Assembly (NCBI RefSeq): GCF_003050705.1
Contig: NZ_QAOG01000001.1
Coordinates: 913,105-977,104 of the forward strand
Direction: 5' to 3'
Source of the DNA: Sphingomonas aurantiaca
Lineage (GTDB): Bacteria > Pseudomonadota > Alphaproteobacteria > Sphingomonadales > Sphingomonadaceae
DNA: 64,000 bases
Numbering within the stretch: the first letter of the stretch is position 1; every line of letters starts with the position of its first letter. Of this stretch, positions 54,557 through 62,647 are shown in pieces. The notes beneath the pieces were generated by a model. The model was given only the letters and a program-made list of their open reading frames with translations. It was not told the origin of the DNA and searched no databases. A program made the translations under genes and the position numbers.

Positions 54557-54925
54557 GTGCTCTATACGCCGTTCATCGTTCTGGCCCTCGCGGCAAGCGG
54601 GGGCGTCGCGCGCATTCCGCAACAGGACTATCCCAGTTGCGACACCGCGCGGCAGCATAGCGTGACGGGCAGCCTCGGCGGGTCGATCCGCGACCCGCGA
54701 CAGGCGCATGTCTCGGTGCGCGCCAACATCTTGCAGGCCGATATCGGCACGGCGCGCAAGGCAGGGCGGCTGACGGCGTCCGGGGCCGCCCGGTCGTGGC
54801 GGCAGGTCGACGGGGTCCGCAAGGCGGCGGACGGGCTCGTTCGCAACCAGGGGTTTCTGAGCGCGGCCGAACGCGCGAGCTACGACCGCGCGCTGGACGC
54901 GATCGCGCGGCCTGTCTGCCGCTAG
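54557..54925 (+). CDS. Small secreted protein, unknown function
   Basis: This 122-residue protein has a weak signal-like N-terminus (LYTPFIVLALAASGGVA), followed by PSCDTARQHSV and Ala/Arg-rich helices. It ends RPVCR, so two Cys could pair after export. The start is GTG 54557 with GGGAGG at 54546-54551. I recognise no family. Single-gene context between metC and a porin gives no functional clue. The good ribosome site and signal-like start support it as a real gene. Confidence 0.65.
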   Translation: MLYTPFIVLALAASGGVARIPQQDYPSCDTARQHSVTGSLGGSIRDPRQAHVSVRANILQADIGTARKAGRLTASGAARSWRQVDGVRKAADGLVRNQGFLSAAERASYDRALDAIARPVCR

Positions 54926-54968
54926 GCGGGCGCGGTGTGGCTCTGGCGCAACATGTGTGGCGTCAACC

Positions 54969-55003
54969 CCCGGTCATACGCAAGATTCGCTTGTATGGCC
55001 GGG
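54969..55003. promoter_or_regulatory. Palindrome upstream of the porin gene
   Basis: CCCGGTCATAC-GC-AAG pairs with CTTGTATGGCCGGG (14 bp with a 2-nt bulge and a 6-nt loop). It lies 120 bp upstream of the porin start and 43 bp after the stop of the preceding gene. It could be an operator or a leader hairpin. No T run follows, so it is a poor terminator candidate. Confidence 0.45.
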
Positions 55004-55124
55004 TCCGCACTGTCACACATCAGTCATCGCAGGAAAGACCGCACTCGGAGGGCACGCCCTCGATAGATGCGGCGTCCGCGGTTGCAGGCGGGGACATCGC
55101 ATTTCCAGTATCGAAAGGGAAACG

Positions 55125-55982
55125 ATGCGCTTCACCACTATTCTTCTCGGCGGCGTCGCACTGGCCGCTGCTACCCCCGCGTTCGCGCAGGACGAGGCTA
55201 CCGCGCCACCCAAGGAGGTCACGGTCTCCGGCTCGGTCGGTCTCGTCAGCGATTATCGCTTTCGCGGCGTGTCGCAGTCGGACGAGAATCTTGCCGTCCA
55301 GGGTGGCATCACGATCGCGCACAAGAGCGGGCTGTATATCGGCACCTGGGGATCGAACCTCGCGGGCTGGGGCACGTTCGGCGGCGCGAACATGGAGCTC
55401 GATCTGATCGCGGGCTACAAGCTGCCGGTCGGCGGCGGCGGGACGCTCGACGTCGGTGCGACCTGGTACATGTACCCGGGCGGCTTCGACAACACCGACT
55501 TCATTGAGCCTTATGCCAAGCTGTCGGGCACGGCCGGGCCGGTCGCGCTGACCGCGGGCGTCGCCTATGCGCCCAAGCAGCAGGCGCTGGGGCCCTGGTA
55601 CGCCAATGGCACGTCGGCGGCGAACGGCGTCTATGACCGGGTCAATGCCAAGGACAGCAACCTGTATCTGTGGGGCGACGTCAGCAGCGGCATTCCCAAC
55701 ACCGGGCTGACCGTGAAGGGGCATGTCGGCTATTCGAACGGCAACAAGGGGCTCGGGCCGTTCGCGACCAGCGTATCGCCGACGGGCGAGTATTTTGACT
55801 GGCTGCTCGGCGCCGACTATGTGATCCCGTCGACCCCGCTGACGCTGGGCGTGGCGTATGTCGATACCGATATCGGCAAGGGCGAATCGGCCTATCTCCA
55901 GCCGAGCTTCAGCCGTGGGCAGGACGGCAATGGCTCGATCGCCAACGGCAAGGTGCTCGTCTCGCTCACTGCGGCGTTCTGA
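55125..55982 (+). CDS. TorF-family putative porin
   Basis: This 285-residue outer-membrane protein has a signal peptide (ILLGGVALAAATPAFAQ) and a beta-barrel-type body with alternating strands (VSGSVGLVSDYRFRGVSQSD, LYIGTWGSNLAGWG, ELDLIAGYKLPVGG) and a C-terminal Phe (VLVSLTAAF), the usual barrel signature. The block DYRFRGVSQSDENLAVQGGI is the hallmark of this family, which is common in sphingomonads. The ribosome site is GAAAGGGAAA, 55113-55122. The substrate is unknown. An inverted repeat lies upstream and repeats fill the gap behind it. Confidence 0.92.
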   Translation: MRFTTILLGGVALAAATPAFAQDEATAPPKEVTVSGSVGLVSDYRFRGVSQSDENLAVQGGITIAHKSGLYIGTWGSNLAGWGTFGGANMELDLIAGYKLPVGGGGTLDVGATWYMYPGGFDNTDFIEPYAKLSGTAGPVALTAGVAYAPKQQALGPWYANGTSAANGVYDRVNAKDSNLYLWGDVSSGIPNTGLTVKGHVGYSNGNKGLGPFATSVSPTGEYFDWLLGADYVIPSTPLTLGVAYVDTDIGKGESAYLQPSFSRGQDGNGSIANGKVLVSLTAAF

Positions 55983-56010
55983 ACCGTCTCGGCAGACGGC
56001 GCGCCTGACC

Positions 56011-56069
56011 CTTGTGTCCCCGCGAAGGCGGGGACCCAGACTGGGCTCCCGCCTTCGCAGGAGAACAGG
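56011..56069. repeat. Palindromic repeat, family C
   Basis: Family C copy followed by a partial one (56088-56112, GACTTCGTCGCGGGAGAACA) and then a family A element. The gap 55983-56364 is filled by these repeats and the terminator at 56314-56352. No gene is seen in it. Confidence 0.9.
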
Positions 56070-56136
56070 GGCGCGAGATGAAACTTGCCGACTTCGTCGC
56101 GGGAGAACAAGGCGCGCGCCGAGACCTCCCAACTCC

Positions 56137-56220
56137 GTCACCCCAGCGAACGCTGGGGTATCTCTCGAGGCAGATGACGCCTGCCACACGGGGAGATCCC
56201 AGCGTTCGCTGGGATGACGG
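56137..56220. repeat. Palindromic repeat, family A
   Basis: GTCACC followed by CCCAGC-GAAC-GCTGGG at the left and CCCAGC-GTTC-GCTGGG followed by GATGACGG at the right. It is an 84-bp variant of 1700-1782, with GAAC/GTTC tips in place of GAAA/TTTC. The tips of both arms changed together. Confidence 0.9.
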
Positions 56221-56313
56221 GTGGGGTGGAGCTTCTCGGATGACGGGTGGGCCATCCCCGACGGTGGGTGGTCGGGTGAGGCTTCTCGGACGGCGGGCCT
56301 AGTCTTGCGGACA

Positions 56314-56352
56314 CAAAAAAAGGGCGGCTCCCGCGTGGGGGCCGCCCTTTTT
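56314..56352 (-). terminator. Rho-independent terminator behind the DUF3035 lipoprotein gene
   Basis: GGGCGGC at 56322-56328 pairs with GCCGCCC at 56341-56347, flanked by seven A on one side and TTTTT on the other. It can work in both directions. On the minus strand it lies just after the DUF3035 gene stop and ends the ileS-lspA-DUF3035 unit. Confidence 0.85.
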
Positions 56353-56364
56353 CGTTCGTCGCGA

Positions 56365-56778
56365 TCAGTTCGCGGTCGTGCGCGCGTCCTGGCCGTCGCC
56401 CTCTGGTGCGGCGACGATGTCGCGCGTGGTCGAGCCCTTGTCGACCACCGTCGTGCCCGGATCGCCCGCGCTGGAGCGGATGCCGGGATCGTCGCTGTCC
56501 GCGCCTGCATCGGCGACGACGCCCGATTCCGCCGGGCTGCGCGCGGCGGCGCCGCCGAACAGCGCGTCGAGCGTCTGTGCGTTGGCGGCGGTATCCTGCG
56601 GGCGGGCGGCACCCGGCTGCGGCGGCACGAGCGCGAAGTCGGGCGGGATCACGAGCGGCGCCTGGCGCGCGACGGCGAACTCGTCCGGGCGCGCACGATC
56701 GAGGCTTCGGCCTGCGCCACAACCGGACAGAAGGGCGACGCTCGCCAGACCGGCAGCCAGGGGTACGAACTTACGCAT
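56365..56778 (-). CDS. DUF3035-type lipoprotein
   Basis: This 137-residue lipoprotein has a lipobox LASVALLSGCGAG (Cys 20). The mature part has the DUF3035 signature DRARPDEFAVARQAPLVIPP followed by DFALVPPQPG, which I recognise from BamF-type lipoproteins of the alphaproteobacterial Bam complex. The rest is acidic and likely disordered. The start at 56778 overlaps the lspA stop by 8 nt. A Bam-related role is possible by family; the sequence does not show it. It is processed by the neighbour LspA, which is a sensible pairing. Confidence 0.85.
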   Translation of the reverse strand: MRKFVPLAAGLASVALLSGCGAGRSLDRARPDEFAVARQAPLVIPPDFALVPPQPGAARPQDTAANAQTLDALFGGAAARSPAESGVVADAGADSDDPGIRSSAGDPGTTVVDKGSTTRDIVAAPEGDGQDARTTAN

Positions 56779-57274
56779 GGGAATTCTCCACAGGGGGCTT
56801 TTCGCGCACGAGAAGCGCCCGGACAAGCAGGACGAGCACGCCGACAGTAATCGCTGCATCGGCGACATTGAAGACCAAAAACGGACGCCACTCGCCGATA
56901 TGCAGGTCAGCGAAATCGACGACGTAGCCGAGCCGGATCCGGTCGAGGATATTGCCGATCGCGCCGCCGAGCACAAAGCCAAGCGCGACCTGGTCGGCGG
57001 GATTCTTCTCGCGCGTCATCCACACCGCGACGCCGACCGCGATCGCGCCGGTCAGCAGCACCAGCGCCCAGCGGGTCAGATGGCCGTCGGCGGGGAGCAG
57101 TCCGAGCGAGATGCCGATATTGGGCACGAACCGCAGGTCGAAGAACGAGGTGATCGTCCGCACATCGCCGAGCGAATCGATCCCGAGCGGCTTCGTCACC
57201 GCCCATTTGCTCAGCTGGTCGGCGAGGAACAGCGCGATCGCCGCGCCGAACCCGGCCTTGGGCAGGTTACGCAT
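56771..57274 (-). CDS. lspA: Lipoprotein signal peptidase
   Basis: LspA is the membrane aspartyl peptidase that cuts prolipoproteins after lipid attachment. The 167-residue protein has four hydrophobic segments. The catalytic Asp residues lie in NILDRIRLGYVVDFADLHIG and FNVADAAITVGV. The N-terminal block FLADQLSKWAV is also conserved. It starts at 57274 and overlaps the ileS stop by 8 nt. The ileS-lspA order is common. The downstream DUF3035 gene is a likely substrate. Confidence 0.95.
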   Translation of the reverse strand: MRNLPKAGFGAAIALFLADQLSKWAVTKPLGIDSLGDVRTITSFFDLRFVPNIGISLGLLPADGHLTRWALVLLTGAIAVGVAVWMTREKNPADQVALGFVLGGAIGNILDRIRLGYVVDFADLHIGEWRPFLVFNVADAAITVGVLVLLVRALLVREKPPVENSHA

Positions 57275-60233
57275 GCGCCACGACCCCTTCGCACCGATCG
57301 CACAGTTCGCCGTCGACGCTCACCTCGGGGAGGTGGCGCCAGCAGCGGCCGCATTTGTGGAAGTCGGTGCGCGTGACGGTAACCGAGTCGCCCGGCGTGA
57401 CCTTGGCGACGATGAACGCCTCGGCCAGCGCGTCGGCGTCGAGCAGCATCGATGGCACGGTGACTTCGGCCTCGAGGCTGGAGCGTACCGTCTTCTCGCG
57501 GCGCAGGGGCTCGATCGCCTCGGTGACGGCGACGCGGAGCTCGCGGATTTCGCGCCACTTGCTGCCGACCACGTCATCCGCGTCGAGCGACGGGAGCGAG
57601 GGCCATTCGAGATAGTGGACCGAGCTGTCGTCGCTCGGGAAGCGGGCCTGCCAGACTTCCTCCGCGGTGAAACACAGCACCGGTGCGGCGTAGCGGACCA
57701 GCGCGTGGAACAGCACGTCGAGGACGGTGCGGTACGCGCGGCGCTTCACGTCGCCGGGCGCGTCGCAATAGAGCGAATCCTTGCGGATATCGAAGAAGAA
57801 CGCGGACAGGTCCTCGTTCGCGAAGTCGGTCAGCAGGCGCGTGTAGCGGTTGAACTCATAGCTTTCCGCCGCCTGGCGCAGTTCGGTGTCGATCATGCCG
57901 AGGCGGTGGAGCACGTAGCGCTCGAGCTCGGGCATGTCGGAGACAGCGACGCGCTCCGAATCGTCGAAGCCTTCGAGTGCGCCGAGCATGTAGCGGAACG
58001 TGTTGCGCAGTTTCCGGTACGCGTCGGAGGCGGTGGCGAGCACCTCCTTGCCGATCTTCACGTCGTCGAAATAGTCGGTCGAGGCGACCCACATGCGCAG
58101 GATGTCCGCGCCGCTCTCGCCGATGATCTTGAGCGGATCGACGACGTTGCCGAGGGACTTCGACATTTTCCGGCCCTGGCCGTCGAGCGCGAAGCCGTGC
58201 GTGAGGACCGCGTCATAGGGTGCGCGACCGCGGGTGCCGCAGCTTTCGAGCAGCGACGACTGGAACCAGCCGCGATGCTGGTCCGAGCCTTCAAGATACA
58301 GGTTGGCGCGGGTGCCTTCGCCATAGCGCGCCTCGACGGTGAAGACGTGCGTGCAGCCGGAGTCGAACCAGACGTCGAGGATGTCCTTGACGACCTCATA
58401 GTCGGCGAGGGCGTAGTCGGGGCCGAGCAGCGCCTGGTGGCCATCGGCATACCACGCGTCCGCGCCGTTCTGGCGGAAGGCTTCGACGATGCGCGCGTTG
58501 ACCGCGGGGTCGTTGAGATACTGGCCGGTGGCGCGGTCGACGAACAGCGCGATGGGCACGCCCCAGGCGCGCTGTCGCGAGATGACCCAGTCGGGGCGGC
58601 CCTGCACCATCGACGTGATCCGGTTTTCCGCACGCGCGGGGATCCAGGTGGTCGCGGCGATCGCGTCGAGCGCGATCTCGCGCAGCGTCGCGCCGTTGCC
58701 GTCCGGCTCCCTCTCCCCGTCGGGGAGAGGGCTGGGGTGAGGGGCTGTTCCGGGCGCAGCACTGCTTGGCTGCCCCTCACCCCGACCCTCTCCCCGGAGG
58801 GGAGAGGGAGGCGTGGCCGCATCCATCGGGATGAACCATTGCGGGGTCGCGCGGAAGATCACCTTCGCCTTCGAGCGCCACGAATGCGGGTAGCTGTGCT
58901 TGAAGTCGTCGCTCGCCGCGAGCAGCGCGCCGGTCGCGCGCAGGTCGGTGCAGATCGGGCCGTCGGCGGCCACGAACTTCTTGTTGATGACGGACCCTTG
59001 CCCGCCGAGCCACGCCCAGTCCGCGCGGTACATCCCCGCGCCGTCGACCGCGAAGACCGGGTCGATGCCGTATTGCTTGCAGAGCTCGAAATCGTCCTCG
59101 CCGTGGTCCGGCGACATATGAACGAGCCCGGTGCCTGCGTCGGTCGTGACGAAGTCGCCGGGGAGGAACGGGCGGGGCTTTGCGAAGAAGCCGCCGAGCG
59201 CGTGCATCGGGTGGCGTGCGGTCGCGCCTTCGAGATCGGAGCCCTTGCCGCGCCAGAGGATCGCGCCACTCTCTTCTCCGCCATCCCGGCGGATGCCGGG
59301 ACCCGCCTCACCGCCGTCTCCCACTTGGGTAAGTGGGTCCCGGCTTTCGCCGGGATGACGGGAGGAGAGGGTACGGGCATTGAAACTACCGACGAGCGCT
59401 TCTGCGATCAGCAACCGGCGATTGCCGTCCGACAGCAGCACATACTCAATCTCAGGCCCATAGCTCAGCGCCTGGTTCACCGGGATCGTCCACGGCGTCG
59501 TCGTCCAGATCACCGCATGCGCGCCGACCAGTTCGGGCGCGTTCGGCGCCTCGACGATCTCGAACGCGACGTCGATCTGCGTCGAGACGATATCCTCATA
59601 TTCGACCTCGGCCTCGGCGAGCGCGGTCTTCTCGACCGGCGACCACATCACGGGCTTCGCGCCGCGGTACAGCTGGCCGCTCTCGGCGAACTTGAGCAAT
59701 TCGCCGACGATCGTCGCTTCGGCGTCGTACTTCATCGTCAGGTACGGATCGGCCCAGTCGCCCATCACGCCGAGCCGCTCGAACTCGCCCTTCTGCACGG
59801 CGACCCATTTTTCGGCATAGGCACGGCATTCGGCGCGGAACTGGTCGACGGGGACGTCGTCCTTGTTGAGCTTCTTGGCGCGATACGCTTCCTCGACCTT
59901 CCACTCGATCGGCAGACCGTGGCAGTCCCACCCGGGGACATAGGGCGCGTCCTTGCCCATCAGCGACTGCGAGCGGACGATGATGTCTTTCAGCACCTTG
60001 TTCATGGCGTGACCCATGTGGATGTCGCCGTTCGCGTACGGGGGGCCATCGTGCAGGATGAACCGCTCGCGCCCGAGCCGCTGTTCGCGCAGCCGGTCGT
60101 AGATGCCGAGTTTCGCCCAGCGCTCGAGGATCGCCGGCTCCTTGGCGGCGAGGCCCGCCTTCATCGGGAAGTCGGTCTTCGGCAGGAAGACGGTGTCGCG
60201 GTAATCGCGGGCGGGCGCAGGAGTATCGGTCAT
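57267..60233 (-). CDS. ileS: Isoleucyl-tRNA synthetase with two repeat-derived insertions
   Basis: IleS charges tRNA-Ile. The 988-residue protein has the class I signature HMGH (72-75 in PPYANGDIHMGHAMNK), KMSKS (about residue 688 in GRKMSKSLGNVVDPLKI) and the C-terminal zinc Cys (CGRCWRH and CDRCEG). Two segments do not look like IleS. The first, about 291-322 (RHPGESRDPLTQVGDGGEAG in part), coincides with a palindrome at 59281-59363. The second, about 473-509 (PPSPLRGEGRGEG and PHPSPLPDGERE), coincides with a palindrome at 58707-58810. Both keep frame. Start 60233 (MTDTPAPARD) is preferred to the longer frame. Removing both would give about 920 residues, closer to what I expect for the family. 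Confidence 0.95.
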   Translation of the reverse strand: MTDTPAPARDYRDTVFLPKTDFPMKAGLAAKEPAILERWAKLGIYDRLREQRLGRERFILHDGPPYANGDIHMGHAMNKVLKDIIVRSQSLMGKDAPYVPGWDCHGLPIEWKVEEAYRAKKLNKDDVPVDQFRAECRAYAEKWVAVQKGEFERLGVMGDWADPYLTMKYDAEATIVGELLKFAESGQLYRGAKPVMWSPVEKTALAEAEVEYEDIVSTQIDVAFEIVEAPNAPELVGAHAVIWTTTPWTIPVNQALSYGPEIEYVLLSDGNRRLLIAEALVGSFNARTLSSRHPGESRDPLTQVGDGGEAGPGIRRDGGEESGAILWRGKGSDLEGATARHPMHALGGFFAKPRPFLPGDFVTTDAGTGLVHMSPDHGEDDFELCKQYGIDPVFAVDGAGMYRADWAWLGGQGSVINKKFVAADGPICTDLRATGALLAASDDFKHSYPHSWRSKAKVIFRATPQWFIPMDAATPPSPLRGEGRGEGQPSSAAPGTAPHPSPLPDGEREPDGNGATLREIALDAIAATTWIPARAENRITSMVQGRPDWVISRQRAWGVPIALFVDRATGQYLNDPAVNARIVEAFRQNGADAWYADGHQALLGPDYALADYEVVKDILDVWFDSGCTHVFTVEARYGEGTRANLYLEGSDQHRGWFQSSLLESCGTRGRAPYDAVLTHGFALDGQGRKMSKSLGNVVDPLKIIGESGADILRMWVASTDYFDDVKIGKEVLATASDAYRKLRNTFRYMLGALEGFDDSERVAVSDMPELERYVLHRLGMIDTELRQAAESYEFNRYTRLLTDFANEDLSAFFFDIRKDSLYCDAPGDVKRRAYRTVLDVLFHALVRYAAPVLCFTAEEVWQARFPSDDSSVHYLEWPSLPSLDADDVVGSKWREIRELRVAVTEAIEPLRREKTVRSSLEAEVTVPSMLLDADALAEAFIVAKVTPGDSVTVTRTDFHKCGRCWRHLPEVSVDGELCDRCEGVVAHA
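58707..58810. repeat. Palindromic element inside ileS, second segment
   Basis: Outer arms CTCCCTCTCCCCGTCGGGG and CCCCGGAGGGGAGAGGGAG pair, with inner CTGGGGTGAGGGG and CCCCTCACCCCGA. The total is 104 bp. In the ileS frame it encodes repeat-like peptides rich in Pro, Gly, Glu and Arg. It is the kind of element usually found between genes. No second copy of the full element is seen in this window. Confidence 0.85.
59281..59363. repeat. Palindromic element inside ileS, first segment
   Basis: Outer ATCCCGGC and GCCGGGAT arms, each in a hairpin (CCCGGC-GGAT-GCCGGG and CCCGGC-TTTC-GCCGGG), flank a central inverted part (CCCACTTGGGTAAGTGGG). The ending GATGACGG matches families A and E. In the ileS frame it encodes RHPGESRDP and GPGIRRDGG. 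Confidence 0.85.
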
Positions 60234-60307
60234 AAGTGGGCCGGGCTGTAGCGGGTCGCGCGCCGCGTTGCCATCCCCTCTCCCTCGGGGACACAAGCAC
60301 TACCTTC

Positions 60308-60388
60308 GTCACCCCAGCGAATGCTGGGGTCTCGTGCGGCAGGGGGCCGCCTCATGACCGAGATGCCCCAGCTTTTGCTGGGGTGACG
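60308..60388. repeat. Palindromic repeat, family A
   Basis: GTCACCCCAGC-GAAT-GCTGGGG at the left and CCCCAGC-TTTT-GCTGGGG followed by TGACGG at the right. It lies between ileS start and ribF stop. A short C-rich piece (60268-60290) near ileS may be a repeat remnant. Confidence 0.9.
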
Positions 60389-60401
60389 GACTCTGGCGAG
60401 T

Positions 60402-61328
60402 CTATCGCGCCAGGATCGCGCGCGCCCGCGCGCAGTCGGCGTCCATCTGCGCGATCAGCGGGTCGAGGCCATCGAACTTCGCTTCGGGGCGGAGATAGTC
60501 GATCAGCGAGACTTCGATGCGGCGGCCGTACAGATCCTCGGCGAAATCGAAGAAATGCGGCTCGAGCAGTTCCTTCGGCGGATCGAAGCTGGGGCGGATG
60601 CCGAGATTCGCCGCGCCCTTCAGCACGCGACCGTCCTCCAGCCGCCCGGTCACCGCGTAGATCCCGTAGGCGGGGCGCAGATAATTGCCCATGTCGAGAT
60701 TGGCGGTCGGATAGCCGATCGTGCGGCCGAGCTCGTCGCCATGCTGCACCACGCCCTCGATCGCGAACGGACGCGTCAGCAGCCGAGTCGCGGTCGCCAT
60801 GTCGCCCGCACGCAGCGCCTCGCGGATCCGGGTCGAGGACACCGTCTCACCATCCAGCGCGACCGCGCCGACGGTTTCCGCGCGGAAGCCGTGGACCGGG
60901 CCGCGCGCGGCAAGCGTGTGGACGGTGCCGCTCTTGGCATGGCCGAAGGTGAAGTCCTCCCCCGTCACCACGCCGCCGATCCGCAGATTGCGTTCGAGCC
61001 GGTCCGCGACGAACTGCTCGGCGGTCAGCGCGGCGAGATCGCCGTCGAAATGGAACACCACCATCGCATCGGCGCCAGCGTCTGCGAACAGCCGTTCGCG
61101 CTGGTCGAGCGTGGTAAGGCGGAAGGCGGGCGTATCGGGGCGGAAATGGCGGACCGGATGCGGATCGAACGTCGCCACCAGCGCGGGGCGACCCTCCGCC
61201 TTGGCCCACGCGATCGCACGCGCGACCACCGCCTGGTGACCGAGATGGAATCCGTCGAAATTACCCAGCGCCACGATCCCGTCCGCCAGATGCGAAGGGA
61301 TGGATGCGCCACCGTCGAGCCGTTGCAT
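60402..61328 (-). CDS. ribF: Bifunctional riboflavin kinase / FAD synthetase
   Basis: RibF makes FMN and FAD from riboflavin. The 308-residue protein has an N-terminal nucleotidyltransferase domain (about 1-185) with VALGNFDGFHLGHQAVV and the SSTRIREAL block, and a C-terminal flavokinase domain with GYPTANLDM, GIYAVTG, GAANLGIRPSF and EPHFFDF. The start is ATG 61328. It precedes ileS on the same strand, as in many Proteobacteria, but a 168-bp gap with a family A repeat separates them. Products serve the flavoenzymes in the window, including the photolyase. Confidence 0.95.
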   Translation of the reverse strand: MQRLDGGASIPSHLADGIVALGNFDGFHLGHQAVVARAIAWAKAEGRPALVATFDPHPVRHFRPDTPAFRLTTLDQRERLFADAGADAMVVFHFDGDLAALTAEQFVADRLERNLRIGGVVTGEDFTFGHAKSGTVHTLAARGPVHGFRAETVGAVALDGETVSSTRIREALRAGDMATATRLLTRPFAIEGVVQHGDELGRTIGYPTANLDMGNYLRPAYGIYAVTGRLEDGRVLKGAANLGIRPSFDPPKELLEPHFFDFAEDLYGRRIEVSLIDYLRPEAKFDGLDPLIAQMDADCARARAILAR

Positions 61329-61405
61329 GCACGGGTCAGTACCCAGACGCCGCGGATGACGATAGTCCTTCCTTACGCTGGCGCGCCTTCGCGGGAGAAC
61401 AATCC

Positions 61406-61870
61406 TCAGCGGCGGGTGAGGGTGACGAAGCTGTAGGGTGGGCGCTGCTTTTCGCCCGGGTGGTCTTCGCGGGCGATCTCATGCCAGCCGTCGAACGCGG
61501 GGACGATGGCGTCGCCTTCGGGTTCGTCATGGACTTCGGTGAGTTCGATCCGGTCCGCATGGGGGAGCAGCTGGGCATAGATCTGCGCGCCGCCGATCAC
61601 CGCGACGTCGTCGCCGGCCATCGCGAGCGCCTCGTCGATCGAGTGCGCCACCTCCGCGCCGTCGGCGTGCCAGTGGCCGCGCGTGAGGACGATGTGGCGG
61701 CGGCCGGGGAGGGGGCTGGGGAAGCTCTCGAAGGTTTTGCGCCCCATCACCATCGGCTTGCCCATCGTCAGCGCCTTGAACCGCTTGAGATCGGCGGGGA
61801 GGCGCCAGGGAAGCTGGCCGTCGCGGCCGATGACGCCGTTGGTGGCGCGGGCGAGGTAGAAGGTGATCAT
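61406..61870 (-). CDS. folA: Dihydrofolate reductase
   Basis: FolA reduces dihydrofolate to tetrahydrofolate. The 154-residue protein has the usual length. Conserved parts are ATNGVIGRDGQLPWRLPADL, FKALTMGKPMVMGRKTFES, PLPGRRHIVLTR and VAVIGGAQIYAQLLP. The start is ATG 61870; the longer frame enters a family B repeat. A small family C remnant (61383-61403) lies behind its stop. With thyA about 780 bp upstream on the same strand it forms the usual folate-thymidylate pair, here interrupted by a hemerythrin-like gene. Confidence 0.95.
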   Translation of the reverse strand: MITFYLARATNGVIGRDGQLPWRLPADLKRFKALTMGKPMVMGRKTFESFPSPLPGRRHIVLTRGHWHADGAEVAHSIDEALAMAGDDVAVIGGAQIYAQLLPHADRIELTEVHDEPEGDAIVPAFDGWHEIAREDHPGEKQRPPYSFVTLTRR

Positions 61871-61940
61871 GCGGGTATCATGCCGGATCGGGGGGCGGGG
61901 GGCTACTCCCCCGTATGGGGCGGCACCCCGACCTCTCACT

Positions 61941-62043
61941 CCTCCCCGTCGGAGGCCGGGGCCCAATTGGAAAGGTTGGGGTAACGGAGCGCGGCGCGCA
62001 TCAGCACCGTTTCCCAATTGGGCCCCGGCCTTCGCCGGGGTGG
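61941..62043. repeat. Palindromic repeat, family B (inverted)
   Basis: Fifth family B copy, in opposite orientation to the others. Its core reads GGTTGGGGTAACGGAGCGCG, the reverse complement of the core at 25669-25768. It lies between folA and the hemerythrin-like gene. Confidence 0.92.
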
Positions 62044-62051
62044 TAAGGGGA

Positions 62052-62570
62052 TCAGTTCGGAGCGTGTTCCTTGACGTACGCCTCGGGATCCTTCTCGACG
62101 ACCTTCACGCCGTTCAGGTGGTTCGCCTCGAACGCCGCGAACCGGACGCCTAGCTCATGCCGCTCTTCGAGCGTCGCATGCTTGCGGAAGTCGGTCAGGC
62201 CTTGGCGTTCTTCCTCGGCAAGGTGATCGCTGTTCGCCTTGTTGCACTCGCCGACCGCCTCGAACCATGCGTCGGAGCCGACCGGGTGCTTGTCGACCGC
62301 TTCGCCCGTTTCGCGGATGTCGTTGTGATCCTCGATCGCGTCCTCGGTTTCCTCGGCCGCCGAGTCGGCGTCGTTGCCGCCGGTGCCAATCTTCATGAGG
62401 CGTGGGTAGAAGAAGCGTTCCTCCGCCTCGGCATGCGCGTCGAGCAGGTTCTTGAGGCGGGTCCACAGCGCCGACAGCGCCTCGGTGTCCTTGGCGTCGA
62501 TCGAATCGATCTGCGCGAACAGCGCACGCTGCTGCGCGTGTTCGTCGAGGATGAGCTGGGTGATGTCCAT
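62052..62570 (-). CDS. Hemerythrin-like HHE-domain protein
   Basis: This 172-residue helical protein has four His/Glu-rich helices typical of HHE (hemerythrin-like) domains: ILDEHAQQRALFAQIDSI, DAHAEAEERFFYPRL, EDAIEDHNDIRETGEAV and ANSDHLAEEERQGLTDF. These can bind a di-iron centre used to sense or store oxygen, or to respond to nitric oxide or oxidative stress. The sequence does not distinguish between these. It lies between thyA and folA and may be co-transcribed with them. Confidence 0.88.
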   Translation of the reverse strand: MDITQLILDEHAQQRALFAQIDSIDAKDTEALSALWTRLKNLLDAHAEAEERFFYPRLMKIGTGGNDADSAAEETEDAIEDHNDIRETGEAVDKHPVGSDAWFEAVGECNKANSDHLAEEERQGLTDFRKHATLEERHELGVRFAAFEANHLNGVKVVEKDPEAYVKEHAPN

Positions 62571-62647
62571 GATAGGCCTTCCGAATGGGTTCGGACGGTC
62601 AACCGGGCGTGACGCTGCGAGTTCCTATTGCGATTCGCTCTCTGTGT

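Noticed and set aside
56952..60251. 1099-residue open frame opposite ileS and lspA
   Set aside because: It spans two well-supported genes and two repeat elements, and its amino acid content is typical of an antisense shadow in GC-rich DNA.
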